Below are positions 16,827-24,122 of a stretch of DNA of 64,000 nt, piece by piece. This stretch comes from UBA2283 sp041658955. Its GTDB lineage: Bacteria; Patescibacteriota; Microgenomatia; UBA12405. Position 1 is the stretch's first letter. The number at the start of each line of letters is the position of its first letter. A program made the translations under genes and the position numbers. The notes under the pieces were generated by a model. The model had not been told where the DNA came from, made no database searches, and saw only the letters and a program-made list of their open reading frames with translations. The DNA lies in assembly GCA_041658955.1 (NCBI GenBank), contig JBAZZE010000001.1:1-64000 (forward strand), in the 5' to 3' direction.

Positions 16827-17042
16827 CTACCTAGATTGAGGAGTATTGGCATCAAATGTTGTTATTGCAAGATGACCTTCTATCAATACAGTTCTATGTG
16901 ATGAAGCGGCGAGTGCTTCATCCTCTCGTTGGTGAATCAGTGATCTAATCTTCCCTACCTCCTCCAGTTTTCCATTCTTGCCAATTATGTGTACTGGCAC
17001 ATCAGCGGTTAAGGGGTCTTCTGGTGTTTTGAAAAGTTTCAT
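16827..17042 (-). CDS. Small hypothetical protein (71 aa)
   Basis: Not recognised. ATG start at 17042; TATAAT (17080-17075) lies about 32 bases upstream. It has a compact beta-rich first half (VPVHIIGKNGKLEEVGKI) and ends with VLIEGHLAITTFDANTPQSR. No signal peptide. Codon use is like its neighbours. It could be a genuine small cytosolic protein. Confidence 0.45.
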   Translation of the reverse strand: MKLFKTPEDPLTADVPVHIIGKNGKLEEVGKIRSLIHQREDEALAASSHRTVLIEGHLAITTFDANTPQSR

Positions 17043-17107
17043 ATTTTGTTAACGATATTACATAAACATTATACCTAAAATACCGTAAAAAGTCAAGGTC
17101 TAATATG

Positions 17108-17311
17108 TTAAAAAAACACTTCCAGGTTTTCGGCAATATACATTTCACGGGTATGTTTATCCATTGCCCAAATGTCTACCTGTTTTTGATTATTGATGTC
17201 TTGTTTGGATCGGGCCACAACCTCAGATGTGTGTCTTAGCATATTCAATCGTTGACCCTCCGCTATTCTCAAGGCTTCCATTCTATCTTCAGCGCGCATG
17301 CAATCTAACAT
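17108..17311 (-). CDS. Small hypothetical helical protein (67 aa)
   Basis: Not recognised. Predicted as almost entirely helical and charged (RAEDRMEALRIAEGQRLNML, VARSKQDINNQKQ). A GTG at 17341 would add ten residues; I prefer ATG 17311 because TAAAAT ends 7 bases before it. The opposite strand upstream carries the trp promoter. Confidence 0.4.
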   Translation of the reverse strand: MLDCMRAEDRMEALRIAEGQRLNMLRHTSEVVARSKQDINNQKQVDIWAMDKHTREMYIAENLEVFF

Positions 17312-17353
17312 ATGCCCTATTTTATCATGTATTGTATCCACTTTTCCAAAAAT

Positions 17354-17381
17354 TTGACAAAAAAATAATCTAACCTATAAT
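17354..17381 (+). promoter_or_regulatory. Consensus promoter of the tryptophan leader
   Basis: TTGACA at 17354-17359, a 16-base spacer, and TATAAT at 17376-17381. This is one of the best matches to the consensus in the window. Transcription would begin about 17388, some 4 bases before the leader peptide ATG, so the peptide is nearly leaderless. Confidence 0.85.
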
Positions 17382-17391
17382 TACAACAATT

Positions 17392-17463
17392 ATGAAATCA
17401 TTCGTCTCTCAAGCTTGGTGGCAAGTCCAAAGCCCAACCGCGGGAGATATTGATCTGTCATAA
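17392..17463 (+). CDS. trpL: Tryptophan leader peptide (attenuator peptide) with tandem Trp codons
   Basis: A 23-residue frame, MKSFVSQAWWQVQSPTAGDI plus DLS, with TGG TGG at 17416-17421. It is preceded by a consensus promoter and followed by a terminator with a competing upstream strand, then tRNA-Trp and trpB. Tandem regulatory codons for the amino acid of the operon are the hallmark of ribosome-mediated attenuation leaders. Translated to its stop at 17461, the ribosome clears or masks 17439-17444 and the terminator forms. Stalled at the Trp codons, that strand is free to pair with 17490-17495. The mechanism is inferred from sequence; no homology search was possible. Confidence 0.8.
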   Translation: MKSFVSQAWWQVQSPTAGDIDLS

Positions 17464-17509
17464 GCCATTCTTTTTTCCAAAATATCACACCCGCGCGAGC
17501 GGGTTTTTT
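17439..17509 (+). terminator. Trp attenuator: terminator with competing antiterminator strand
   Basis: The terminator stem is CCCGC (17490-17494) / GCGGG (17499-17503) with loop GCGA and six T. The antiterminator strand CGCGGG (17439-17444), inside the leader peptide coding region, is the exact complement of CCCGCG (17490-17495), so the two helices exclude each other. A third hairpin, GCTTGG (17413-17418) with CCAAAGC (17427-17433), covers the first Trp codon. Together these give the classic alternating structures. Confidence 0.78.
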
Positions 17510-17533
17510 GTTTTCTGGCACCTTTTTAAAAAT

Positions 17534-17604
17534 AGGAATGTAGTTCAATGGTAGAGCTCCTGTCTCCAAAACAGGCGATGATGGTTCGATTCCGTCCGTT
17601 CCTG
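17534..17604 (+). tRNA. tRNA-Trp (anticodon CCA)
   Basis: Full cloverleaf: acceptor AGGAATG / CGTTCCT (one G-U), anticodon stem CCTGT / ACAGG with loop CTCCAAA, T-loop TTCGATT, discriminator G as expected for Trp. The 3' CCA is not encoded. It lies 25 bases downstream of the attenuator U-tract and upstream of trpB, so read-through under Trp shortage would also raise tRNA-Trp. Confidence 0.95.
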
Positions 17605-17709
17605 CTATGACCTTTATACATAAAATATTAGTTATTACGGCACCTAGTCGGTGGCGGATGTTTTGGCGAAGTACTTATTTTTCCTTTATATCTTTAAATT
17701 TAAATTCTT

Positions 17710-18900
17710 ATGAAAAATTATCAAAAACTTATCAAAAACGGTTATTTTGGACAGTACGGTGGGCGTTTTGTTCCACCTCAACTTGAAGATGTCTTGAAAC
17801 ATCTCGAAGTTGAGTACCATAAAGCGATCAAAGATCCCCAGTTCAAAAAGGAGTTGACTTATTGTTATCACCATTACGCCGGTCGTCCTAGTCCACTTTA
17901 TTTTGCCAAGAGGCTAACCAAAGTCTGCAACGGTGCCCAAATATATTTAAAACGAGAAGACCTCAATCATACCGGCGCTCACAAGATAAATAATGCTTTA
18001 GGCCAAGCACTTTTGGCTCGTAGAATGGGCAAAACCAAGTTAATTGCTGAAACCGGAGCTGGTCAGCATGGTGTGGCCACAGCTACTGTTGCTGCCATCT
18101 TTGGCATGAAATGTGATGTCTATATGGGTCAACGTGACATGGACAATCAAAACATTAATGTCTATCGCATGAAACTTCTAGGTGCCAATGTTATTCCGGT
18201 AACTGGAGGACAGAAGACTCTCAAAGATGCGGTTGATGCGGCTCTTATGGCCTACATCAAAGAATCTGATGCTTATTATCTATTAGGTTCAGCAGTTGGT
18301 CCTCACCCATACCCCTCTATGGTTCGTGATTTCCAAAAAATAATTGGTCAGGAAGCCAAAAGACAATTCCGAAAAACTAATTCTTCGCTACCTGACTATT
18401 TAGTGGCCTGTATTGGCGGAGGTTCAAATGCTATTGGACTTTTTTATCCATTTATATTCAACAAAAGTGTCAGAATGATTGGGGTGGAACCAGCTGGACT
18501 TGGTGCTAAAAGTGGTCGTCATGGCTTATCTTTAGGACAAGGAAAAGTCGGTCAAATCCATGGATATAACTGTCTTGTCCTTCAGGATAAGGATGGTCAT
18601 ATCGCTGAATCGTATTCAGCCGCTTCTGGACTTGATTATCCCGGTGTCGGGCCTGAACTTTGTTATCTAAGGGATATCGGCCGTCTGGAAACAACTGGTA
18701 TCACCGATGCTATGGCTGTTAGCGCCTTCAAGGCCTTGTCTCAATTGGAGGGAATAATTCCTGCTCTTGAGTCAGCTCATGCAATAGCTTATGCCATTGA
18801 ATTGGCCAAAACGTTATCAAAAGAAAAAACCATCATCGTCAACCTCTCTGGCCGAGGTGATAAAGATGTAGTTAACGTTTATCAAAATTTAATGAAGTAG
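17710..18900 (+). CDS. trpB: Tryptophan synthase beta chain
   Basis: PLP enzyme that condenses indole with serine to make tryptophan. The 396-residue protein has the family signatures GQYGGRFVPPQLEDVL (about 12-27), REDLNHTGAHKINNALGQAL with the PLP lysine at about 89, ETGAGQHGVATAT and GGGSNAIG (phosphate loop). No trpA or other trp genes are visible, so the cell probably salvages indole. It belongs to the attenuated unit with tRNA-Trp upstream and TrpRS downstream. The start ATG at 17710 has no clear Shine-Dalgarno site. Confidence 0.96.
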   Translation: MKNYQKLIKNGYFGQYGGRFVPPQLEDVLKHLEVEYHKAIKDPQFKKELTYCYHHYAGRPSPLYFAKRLTKVCNGAQIYLKREDLNHTGAHKINNALGQALLARRMGKTKLIAETGAGQHGVATATVAAIFGMKCDVYMGQRDMDNQNINVYRMKLLGANVIPVTGGQKTLKDAVDAALMAYIKESDAYYLLGSAVGPHPYPSMVRDFQKIIGQEAKRQFRKTNSSLPDYLVACIGGGSNAIGLFYPFIFNKSVRMIGVEPAGLGAKSGRHGLSLGQGKVGQIHGYNCLVLQDKDGHIAESYSAASGLDYPGVGPELCYLRDIGRLETTGITDAMAVSAFKALSQLEGIIPALESAHAIAYAIELAKTLSKEKTIIVNLSGRGDKDVVNVYQNLMK

Positions 18901-18908
18901 CAATTACT

Positions 18909-18932
18909 CCCCCTCCTCAATTGGGGAGGGGG
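18909..18932. other. Strong intergenic hairpin between trpB and trpS
   Basis: CCCCCTCC / GGAGGGGG 8-bp stem with loop TCAATTGG, followed by A-rich rather than T-rich sequence on the plus strand. It is not a plus-strand terminator; it may stabilise or separate the two messages. Confidence 0.6.
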
Positions 18933-18943
18933 AAAAAATATAA

Positions 18944-20422
18944 ATGTTAAACTCAAATATAAATATGGATCCATTAATACAAAAAAATAACGAAATCTTA
19001 GTCAAACTCGGTATCGAGTTTACATCAATCGAGCATCCTCCTTTTAAGGAGATCTTCGATTGTATGCGTCACCTTGGCTTACCCATTTCTGAAGGTTTTT
19101 CTACTTTAGTTATGAAAGCAGACGATCAGTATGTCGCTATTATTCGCCGGGATGATTGTCAGCTCGATCTTGATCGTGCTTGTCAACTTATTGGGTGTAA
19201 AAAATTAAGTCTAGCTTCACCTTCGGAATTTGAAGCCCTAACCCACACACCTTCTGGTGCCGCTTTTGTTGTTAATCCGGTTACCGCCACCTACTTGGAT
19301 CAAAAACTTTTTGAAAAAGAATTTCTTATGGGTGGTTCAGGTAGTCTTTCGATTACCAATCGATACCGTTCAGCTGATCTTAAAAAAATTCCTGGTAGTA
19401 AAGTTGTTGATATTGCGACCCTTAAAGCTCGCAAGCGCATCTTAACTGGGGATACCCCTAGTGGTCGCCTCCATCTCGGACATTATGTTGGTACTCTTGA
19501 AAACCGTGTTCGTCTTCAGGATGAATATGAGACTTTCATTCTTTTGGCCAATGTTCATGCTTATGCCAATAATTATCGCGACTCAGAGACTATTAATAAA
19601 AACGTCTACGAAGTGTTTTTAGACAACTTAGCAGTGGGTATCGATCCCAATAAATCTACAATTTATCTAGAATCTGGTATCCCAGAGACCATGGAACTTT
19701 ATAGTTATTTTCTAACTATGGTTACTCATGCCCGTGCACTCCGAAACCCGTCCGTCAAAGAAGAAATTAAATATAAAAAAATAGACCCATCCATCGGCTT
19801 TATCGTCTATCCCGTACTTCAAGCTGCCGATATTCTCGGTTTTAATGCCAACTTGGTCCCGGTCGGTGAAGACCAGTCTCCAGTCATCGAACAAACTAGA
19901 GAAATTGCCCGTGACTTCAATAAAGCTTTTGGGACTACTTTCAATATTCCCGATGCTATGATTGGCCGAGTTCCTCGTCTGGTTGGTACCGATGGTCTTA
20001 CTAAGATGAGCAAAAGTGGTGGCAATGCCATCCTTCTCTCTGATGATGAAGCGACTCTTAAGAAGAAAATTCAAGCATGTTATACCGATCCTCAACGGGT
20101 TCACGCCACCGATCCAGGAAGAGTTGAAGGTAACCCTGTATTCGAATATCATCGTGCATTTAATCCCAATAAAGAAGAAGTAGCCGATTTGGAAGCTCGT
20201 TATCTGGTTGGTAAGGTGGGGGATAAAGAAGTTAAAGACAAACTCTTTATCGCCCTTAATACCTTTTTGGAACCTATTCGCGCTAAAAGGAAATATTATG
20301 AAGACAATCCCGATATTGCCAAACAGATTCTTATCGAAGGCACCAAAAGAGCCAGAACCATCGTCGCTTCAGTAACTAGTGAAGTCCGCGAAAAAATGGC
20401 ATTTAACAAGCTTCTAAGTTGA
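18944..20422 (+). CDS. trpS: Tryptophanyl-tRNA synthetase with N-terminal YbaK-like editing domain
   Basis: A 492-residue protein, far longer than the usual 330-residue TrpRS. Residues about 8-160 form a YbaK/ProX-type aminoacyl-tRNA deacylase domain (GIEFTSIEHPPFKE, AIIRRDDCQLDLDRA, LTHTPSGAAFVVNP). Residues about 165-492 are a class I TrpRS: LTGDTPSGRLHLGHYVG with HLGH at about 176, PVLQAADIL, VPVGEDQ, and KMSKS at about 354. The fusion suggests built-in clearance of mischarged tRNA. An in-frame ATG at 18965 is an alternative start. It shares the unit with trpB, 44 bases apart. Confidence 0.9.
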   Translation: MLNSNINMDPLIQKNNEILVKLGIEFTSIEHPPFKEIFDCMRHLGLPISEGFSTLVMKADDQYVAIIRRDDCQLDLDRACQLIGCKKLSLASPSEFEALTHTPSGAAFVVNPVTATYLDQKLFEKEFLMGGSGSLSITNRYRSADLKKIPGSKVVDIATLKARKRILTGDTPSGRLHLGHYVGTLENRVRLQDEYETFILLANVHAYANNYRDSETINKNVYEVFLDNLAVGIDPNKSTIYLESGIPETMELYSYFLTMVTHARALRNPSVKEEIKYKKIDPSIGFIVYPVLQAADILGFNANLVPVGEDQSPVIEQTREIARDFNKAFGTTFNIPDAMIGRVPRLVGTDGLTKMSKSGGNAILLSDDEATLKKKIQACYTDPQRVHATDPGRVEGNPVFEYHRAFNPNKEEVADLEARYLVGKVGDKEVKDKLFIALNTFLEPIRAKRKYYEDNPDIAKQILIEGTKRARTIVASVTSEVREKMAFNKLLS

Positions 20423-20426
20423 TCAT

Positions 20427-21287
20427 ATGAGTTGGCTAGTACTAACTATCCTTGGTATGTTTGCAGTCGCTACTGCCGATGTTAGTCAAAAAATTACTCT
20501 CAAAGGCCAGTCACCACTTAGTAGTATTACCAATAACTTCCTTGTCTGGAATGGTATTGGTGTTTTGGCTTTGATCTATTTTTTACTTTCAGGGCAAAAA
20601 TTTCCGGTACTGACACCAACCTTTTATTATCAATTTGCCCCCATGACAGTTCTTTATTTTCTCGGGGGAACTTTTTATTATCAAAGTTTTAAAAGTAAAA
20701 GTGTTTCTATCTCGGCAGTTCTGGCCACCATATCTTCAGTTATGACCACTGTTTTGGGTATATTTCTCTATGGTGAGAGTACTCATCCTTTAAAATTTCT
20801 GGGTTCAGCTTTTATTATCGTGGCAATTTTCATGGTTAATTTTCATAAGAATTCTCATTTTGATAAATATAACCTTTATGCCCTCTTGGGTGGAATTTTT
20901 TATGGTTTTGCTTATGCTCTCGACAAACATTTTGTCCTCAACTCAACTCCTGACTTTTATCAAATTGTTCTCTGTTTTGCAGTTGGTATGGCTAGCCTTA
21001 TCTTTAGCCCAGCCAGAATCGTTAAAGAACTTAAGCATTTTCACCGAGGACTTCTAATCTCAATAATATCTTCAACCTTCTTTTTCTTTCTCTATCAGAA
21101 GTTTTACTTTCTGGCTTATACTCGCGGCGGGGAGGTGGGTCGGATTGATGTCCTTAATAACACCACCATCTTTATCGTTATTTTACTTGAGTACTTTTTA
21201 CTAAAAGACAGGACAAATCTCCGACAAAAGATTCTTTCGGCAATAATAGCAGTTATCGGAGCAACTTTACTTTCTATCGCAAACTAA
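20427..21287 (+). CDS. EamA/DMT family transporter
   Basis: A 286-residue protein with about ten hydrophobic helices in two five-helix halves, the drug/metabolite transporter layout. The N-terminus MSWLVLTILGMFAVATADVS and the second-half start LYALLGGIFYGFAYALDKHF are typical EamA repeats. It begins 4 bases after the trpS stop, so it is likely in the tryptophan unit and could carry tryptophan, indole or a related compound. That substrate is inferred only from position. Confidence 0.85.
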   Translation: MSWLVLTILGMFAVATADVSQKITLKGQSPLSSITNNFLVWNGIGVLALIYFLLSGQKFPVLTPTFYYQFAPMTVLYFLGGTFYYQSFKSKSVSISAVLATISSVMTTVLGIFLYGESTHPLKFLGSAFIIVAIFMVNFHKNSHFDKYNLYALLGGIFYGFAYALDKHFVLNSTPDFYQIVLCFAVGMASLIFSPARIVKELKHFHRGLLISIISSTFFFFLYQKFYFLAYTRGGEVGRIDVLNNTTIFIVILLEYFLLKDRTNLRQKILSAIIAVIGATLLSIAN

Positions 21288-21547
21288 AAAGGCACTTTTT
21301 CGAGGTTGATGTAGGTTCCAATTGAGTTGCCTAAGGCATAAGCAGTAATTACAAAGACATTATTTCCCATTCCATTAGCGATCTGAGTGATGATGAACAA
21401 AGCAACTAAGGTCTCAAAAAATACTAAGAGGGCTGCAGCGATAGATTTGCCGTTTGAAATCCAATAGGTTCTTTGGGTGGCCAAAAACATCTCCAAAAAC
21501 CCTACGCCAAAGTAGCCTAATATTTGACCTATTAAATGCCAATTCAT
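21284..21547 (-). CDS. Small membrane protein, UPF0316/DUF5698-like
   Basis: 87 residues from ATG 21547 (MNWHLIGQILGYFGVGFLEM); an upstream GTG would add a non-membrane tail not typical of the family. Three hydrophobic segments; FATQRTYWISNGKS-like and ALGNSIGTYI match the N-terminal domain of UPF0316/DUF5698 proteins, which often continue into a DUF2179 domain absent here. The role is unknown. It overlaps the convergent EamA stop by 4 bases. Confidence 0.65.
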   Translation of the reverse strand: MNWHLIGQILGYFGVGFLEMFLATQRTYWISNGKSIAAALLVFFETLVALFIITQIANGMGNNVFVITAYALGNSIGTYINLEKVPF

Positions 21548-21564
21548 AATTTTTTTGTTTAATT

Positions 21565-21602
21565 GTAGAGCTACGCCCGAGCGGGTCTGTCCCACCAGGG
21601 TC
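21565..21602 (-). other. GC-rich structured block upstream of the DUF5698-like gene
   Basis: Within an AT-rich intergenic stretch, 21571-21602 is about 70 percent GC and can form CCCG/CGGG and CCC/GGG hairpins. A TACAAT (21563-21558, minus strand) lies between it and the gene. It may be a regulatory RNA, an operator or a remnant. I could not match a known riboswitch. Confidence 0.3.
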
Positions 21603-21724
21603 GTTTATTTGATCTTTTTTCATTCATTTAGTGAACAAAACTATTAATTATATCCTATATTACGGAAATATTCAATCACCAGCAAAATGGTCAGCATAAT
21701 TTTAAAAAACCTACTATTTTAGGT

Positions 21725-21822
21725 TATAATTCCCATAGCTTTTGCAAGCTCGCCTTGCCGAAGCTAACGCACGCAGTTCTCTGGCAGGCTTGCCTTGCCG
21801 AAGTTCTGCAGAGCAGAACAAA
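21725..21822 (+). promoter_or_regulatory. Promoter and 5' leader of the tRNA-Met/tRNA-Ile transcript
   Basis: TATAAT at 21725-21730 starts a leader with two imperfect copies of GCNNGCTNGCCTTGCCGAAG (21744-21763 and 21784-21803). It ends in a perfect 7-bp hairpin GTTCTGC AGA GCAGAAC (21803-21819) just before the first tRNA. It is probably a processed 5' precursor region. Confidence 0.55.
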
Positions 21823-21896
21823 GGCAGGATAGCTCAGTTGGTTAGAGCATCGCATTCATAACGCGAAGGTCGCGGGTTCAAGTCCCGCTCCTGCTA
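21823..21896 (+). tRNA. tRNA-Met (anticodon CAT)
   Basis: Acceptor GGCAGGA / TCCTGCT (G1-U72 wobble), D-stem GCTC/GAGC, T-stem GCGGG/CCCGC, anticodon loop TTCATAA, discriminator A. The anticodon stem TCGCA/CGCGA has an A31-C39 mismatch. It looks like an elongator Met tRNA. CCA is not encoded. Confidence 0.88.
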
Positions 21897-21899
21897 CTA

Positions 21900-21973
21900 G
21901 GGCATGTAGCTCAGTCGGTTAGAGCACCGATCTTATAAGTCGGGGGTCCATGGTTCGAGTCCATGCATGCCTA
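21900..21973 (+). tRNA. tRNA-Ile (anticodon TAT)
   Basis: Acceptor GGGCATG / CATGCCT (one G-U), D-stem GCTC/GAGC, anticodon stem CCGAT/GTCGG with loop CTTATAA, T-stem CATGG/CCATG, discriminator A. It reads AUA directly, without needing a lysidine-modified CAU tRNA. Three bases separate it from tRNA-Met, so the two are cotranscribed. Confidence 0.93.
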
Positions 21974-21976
21974 CTT

Positions 21977-22639
21977 GTGGAAAAACATATTCGAGCTAAG
22001 TCACTCAAACTTACTTCTACGGTCAAATGGTACGATCAAAATGCCAAAAAATTTGATTCTTTAATCTCATCTCTTGCCATCCCTGAACACATCAATACTT
22101 TTCGGGAACAATTGTTCCCGGGAGCCTTCGTACTTGATGCTGGTTGTGGTTCTGGACGTGATACCGCCCTTCTTGAAGCTAAAAAATTGATTTTAACTGG
22201 ACTAGATCTTTCTACTGAGTTATTAAAAATTGCCCAAAAAAGGTGTCCCCAAGCCAAATTTGTTCAAGGTAATTTACTCGATCTCCCTTTCAGAAACGAA
22301 TCCTTTGATGGTGTTTGGGCCAATGCTTGTTTGGTTCACCTCAAAAATAATGTGGCAGTCAAAAAAGCCCTATCCGAATTCCACCGAGCACTAAAAAAAG
22401 ACGGTGTTTTACATATATTTGTCAGAGCAAACCTCGGTGGTAAAAAGGTACTTTTTCATCAAGACGCTCAATCTCAATTCAAAAGACTCTTCCACAACTT
22501 TACCCTGTCTGAAGTCACCAGTTTACTATCCGAAGCTGGATTCAAAGAATTGTTTACTACCCAAACAAAAGAAATAGACCAACACCCCCAAGGCCGAGCT
22601 GATGTCGAATGGATTCACTCAATTAGTCACAAAATCTAA
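21977..22639 (+). CDS. SAM-dependent class I methyltransferase
   Basis: 220 residues from GTG 21977, four bases after the tRNA-Ile; an ATG further upstream lies inside the tRNA and is rejected. Rossmann-type motif I is VLDAGCGSGRDTALLEAK (about 51-68), with acidic motif II LTGLDLS, then QGNLLDLPF and VWANACLVHL (motif IV), as in the Methyltransf_11 group. It probably methylates a small molecule; the substrate is unknown. It may be transcribed with the tRNAs. Confidence 0.82.
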   Translation: MEKHIRAKSLKLTSTVKWYDQNAKKFDSLISSLAIPEHINTFREQLFPGAFVLDAGCGSGRDTALLEAKKLILTGLDLSTELLKIAQKRCPQAKFVQGNLLDLPFRNESFDGVWANACLVHLKNNVAVKKALSEFHRALKKDGVLHIFVRANLGGKKVLFHQDAQSQFKRLFHNFTLSEVTSLLSEAGFKELFTTQTKEIDQHPQGRADVEWIHSISHKI

Positions 22640-22648
22640 TTAGTTAAC

Positions 22649-22674
22649 AAAAAAGCCGTCAAGTTAATGACGAC
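22649..22674 (-). terminator. Terminator of the minus-strand tRNA-Met
   Basis: On the minus strand, GTCGTCA / TGACGGC (7 bp, one G-U) with loop TTAACT, followed by six T. It lies 10 bases past the tRNA 3' end. Confidence 0.82.
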
Positions 22675-22684
22675 CTCTTTGTTG

Positions 22685-22755
22685 GTTGCGGGGCCGGGAG
22701 TTGAACCCGGCCTGTGAGATTATGAGCCTCACGTGCAGCCGTACACTACCCCGCA
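22685..22755 (-). tRNA. tRNA with CAT anticodon (Met; initiator or elongator not certain)
   Basis: Acceptor TGCGGGG / CCCCGCA, discriminator A, D-stem GTGT/GCAC, anticodon stem TGAGG/TCTCA with loop CTCATAA, T-stem CCGGG/CCCGG. The 3' half resembles initiator tRNA (CCCCGCAA). Base 1 is U, pairing with A72, rather than the usual C1-A72 mismatch; the three G-C pairs of the initiator anticodon stem are missing, and position 11-24 is U-A. The role is therefore open. Confidence 0.88.
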
Positions 22756-22811
22756 TATCTTGTCACACGCTCAAAATATATCATGAGCTTGTCGAATGAC
22801 TGCTTATTCTA

Positions 22812-23225
22812 TCACAATAATCCTTTTGTAAACAGCTTCCACCATTTTATCAAATTTGGCTCAGTTTCCACTTCATTTACTTCGCTAGTAATTCTCTCCT
22901 CTTTTGTAATCGACGGTAGGGCAATCCACCTATCATTCTCAGTACCTACACCAAAGTATTGCCTCTGATTCCGGCTTATTGTAGCGCTACTCGTCGATTC
23001 TTCTACTAATCGTTGGTACTTCTTTTTCTCTATTTCTAGCTCGTTCACTCTTCTTTCTAGAGTATCAACCCTATTCCTGGCTGCTTTTAAAGTTATAAAT
23101 TGCCGGTAAATGTTAATTAGCGAAGAATAAATGATATATCCCAGTATTACGTAAAAAAGGATTTGTTTTGCCCGTTGCCACCGTTCTGATTGTGTTTTGT
23201 CCTTATTTGTGTTACTATAAGTCAT
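22812..23225 (-). CDS. FtsB/DivIC-like septum formation initiator
   Basis: A 137-residue bitopic protein. A basic N-terminus is followed by one helix (ILFYVILGYIIYSSLINIY, about 26-44) and a coiled coil (about 45-85, ARNRVDTLERRVNELEIEKKKY). This is the layout of the FtsB/DivIC divisome proteins that bind FtsL. The C-terminal 50 residues are unstructured and acidic. TAACTT ends 6 bases before the ATG. It is divergent from the recombinase gene, with a 23-base gap. Confidence 0.78.
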   Translation of the reverse strand: MTYSNTNKDKTQSERWQRAKQILFYVILGYIIYSSLINIYRQFITLKAARNRVDTLERRVNELEIEKKKYQRLVEESTSSATISRNQRQYFGVGTENDRWIALPSITKEERITSEVNEVETEPNLIKWWKLFTKGLL

Positions 23226-23248
23226 CTTTTCAAGTTAAATTAAATATC

Positions 23249-24115
23249 ATGAGTCAAATAACCATCGATGCTGCCCTCAATTTGTTTACTGGAGCGCTTG
23301 CCAAAAAAGGTAAGTCTACCAATACTATTGTAGCCTACAAGGGAGACATCAACCAGCTTATTAACTATCTTAAAACCCAAGAGATCATTACCATAGATGG
23401 TATTTTGGCTAGCCACATTGAAGGCTTCAAAAAAGATTTAATTAATAACAACTATACTGCCAAATCAGTTTCTAGAAAATTAAATTCCATCAAAAACTTT
23501 TTCTCATTTTTAGTTTCTGAAGGTGTAATTACTAAGGATCCTTCCACCGAAGTTAAGCATCCAAAATACGAAAATGATATTCCTAAGATTCTCAAACCAT
23601 TAGAATATCGTTCACTTCGTGATGCTTGTCGCAATGATGTCCGTTCTACTGCTATTGTCGAACTCATGCTTCAATCAGGACTTCGAATTAAAGAGATCGA
23701 AAACCTAAAATTAGAAAATATTCGCGAGAATGACATTTTCATCGAAAGCTATGAGAGTCACTCATCCCGTGTAGTTCCTTTAAACAATTCTGCTAAGACT
23801 GCTCTAAAAAAATACCTCGATGAAGGCCGTTACCAAACAAAAGCCAAGAACGTTTTTGTTACCAAGACTGGTCGTCATCTCTTAGCCCGTAATATCCGTA
23901 GTTTACTCAATCGTTACTTCGACAAAGCCGATATCAAAGGTGTCAAGGTCAACGACTTGAGAAATACCTTTATCGTTTTCCAACTAAAATCAGGCGTACC
24001 TATTGATGTCGTCTCTCAAGTTGTTGGACATAAGCGTATTTCCACTACCGAAAAATATCTTGAACTCATCGATTCCAAAGAAGAATCAAAGGGAATCAAG
24101 TTAAAAGAATTGTAA
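23249..24115 (+). CDS. Xer-like tyrosine recombinase
   Basis: 288 residues from ATG 23249 (MSQITIDAALNLF); a longer frame would run into the divergent gene. A SAM-like N-terminal core-binding domain (about 1-95) is followed by the catalytic domain with SGLRIKEIENLKL (first Arg), VNDLRNTFIVF (box II Arg), VVGHKRISTTEKY (His and Tyr nucleophile). The first residue of the box II HxxR motif is Asn instead of His. It may resolve chromosome dimers or serve an element. The location beside a cell division gene favours a core XerC/D role, but no dif site was identified. Confidence 0.85.
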   Translation: MSQITIDAALNLFTGALAKKGKSTNTIVAYKGDINQLINYLKTQEIITIDGILASHIEGFKKDLINNNYTAKSVSRKLNSIKNFFSFLVSEGVITKDPSTEVKHPKYENDIPKILKPLEYRSLRDACRNDVRSTAIVELMLQSGLRIKEIENLKLENIRENDIFIESYESHSSRVVPLNNSAKTALKKYLDEGRYQTKAKNVFVTKTGRHLLARNIRSLLNRYFDKADIKGVKVNDLRNTFIVFQLKSGVPIDVVSQVVGHKRISTTEKYLELIDSKEESKGIKLKEL

Positions 24116-24122
24116 GTTAACT

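Noticed and set aside
18909..18932. Plus-strand terminator between trpB and trpS
   Set aside because: The stem is followed by A residues, not T, so it should not stop plus-strand transcription.
21950..21976. Methyltransferase start at ATG 21950
   Set aside because: It lies inside the T-arm of tRNA-Ile; the GTG at 21977 gives a family-like N-terminus.
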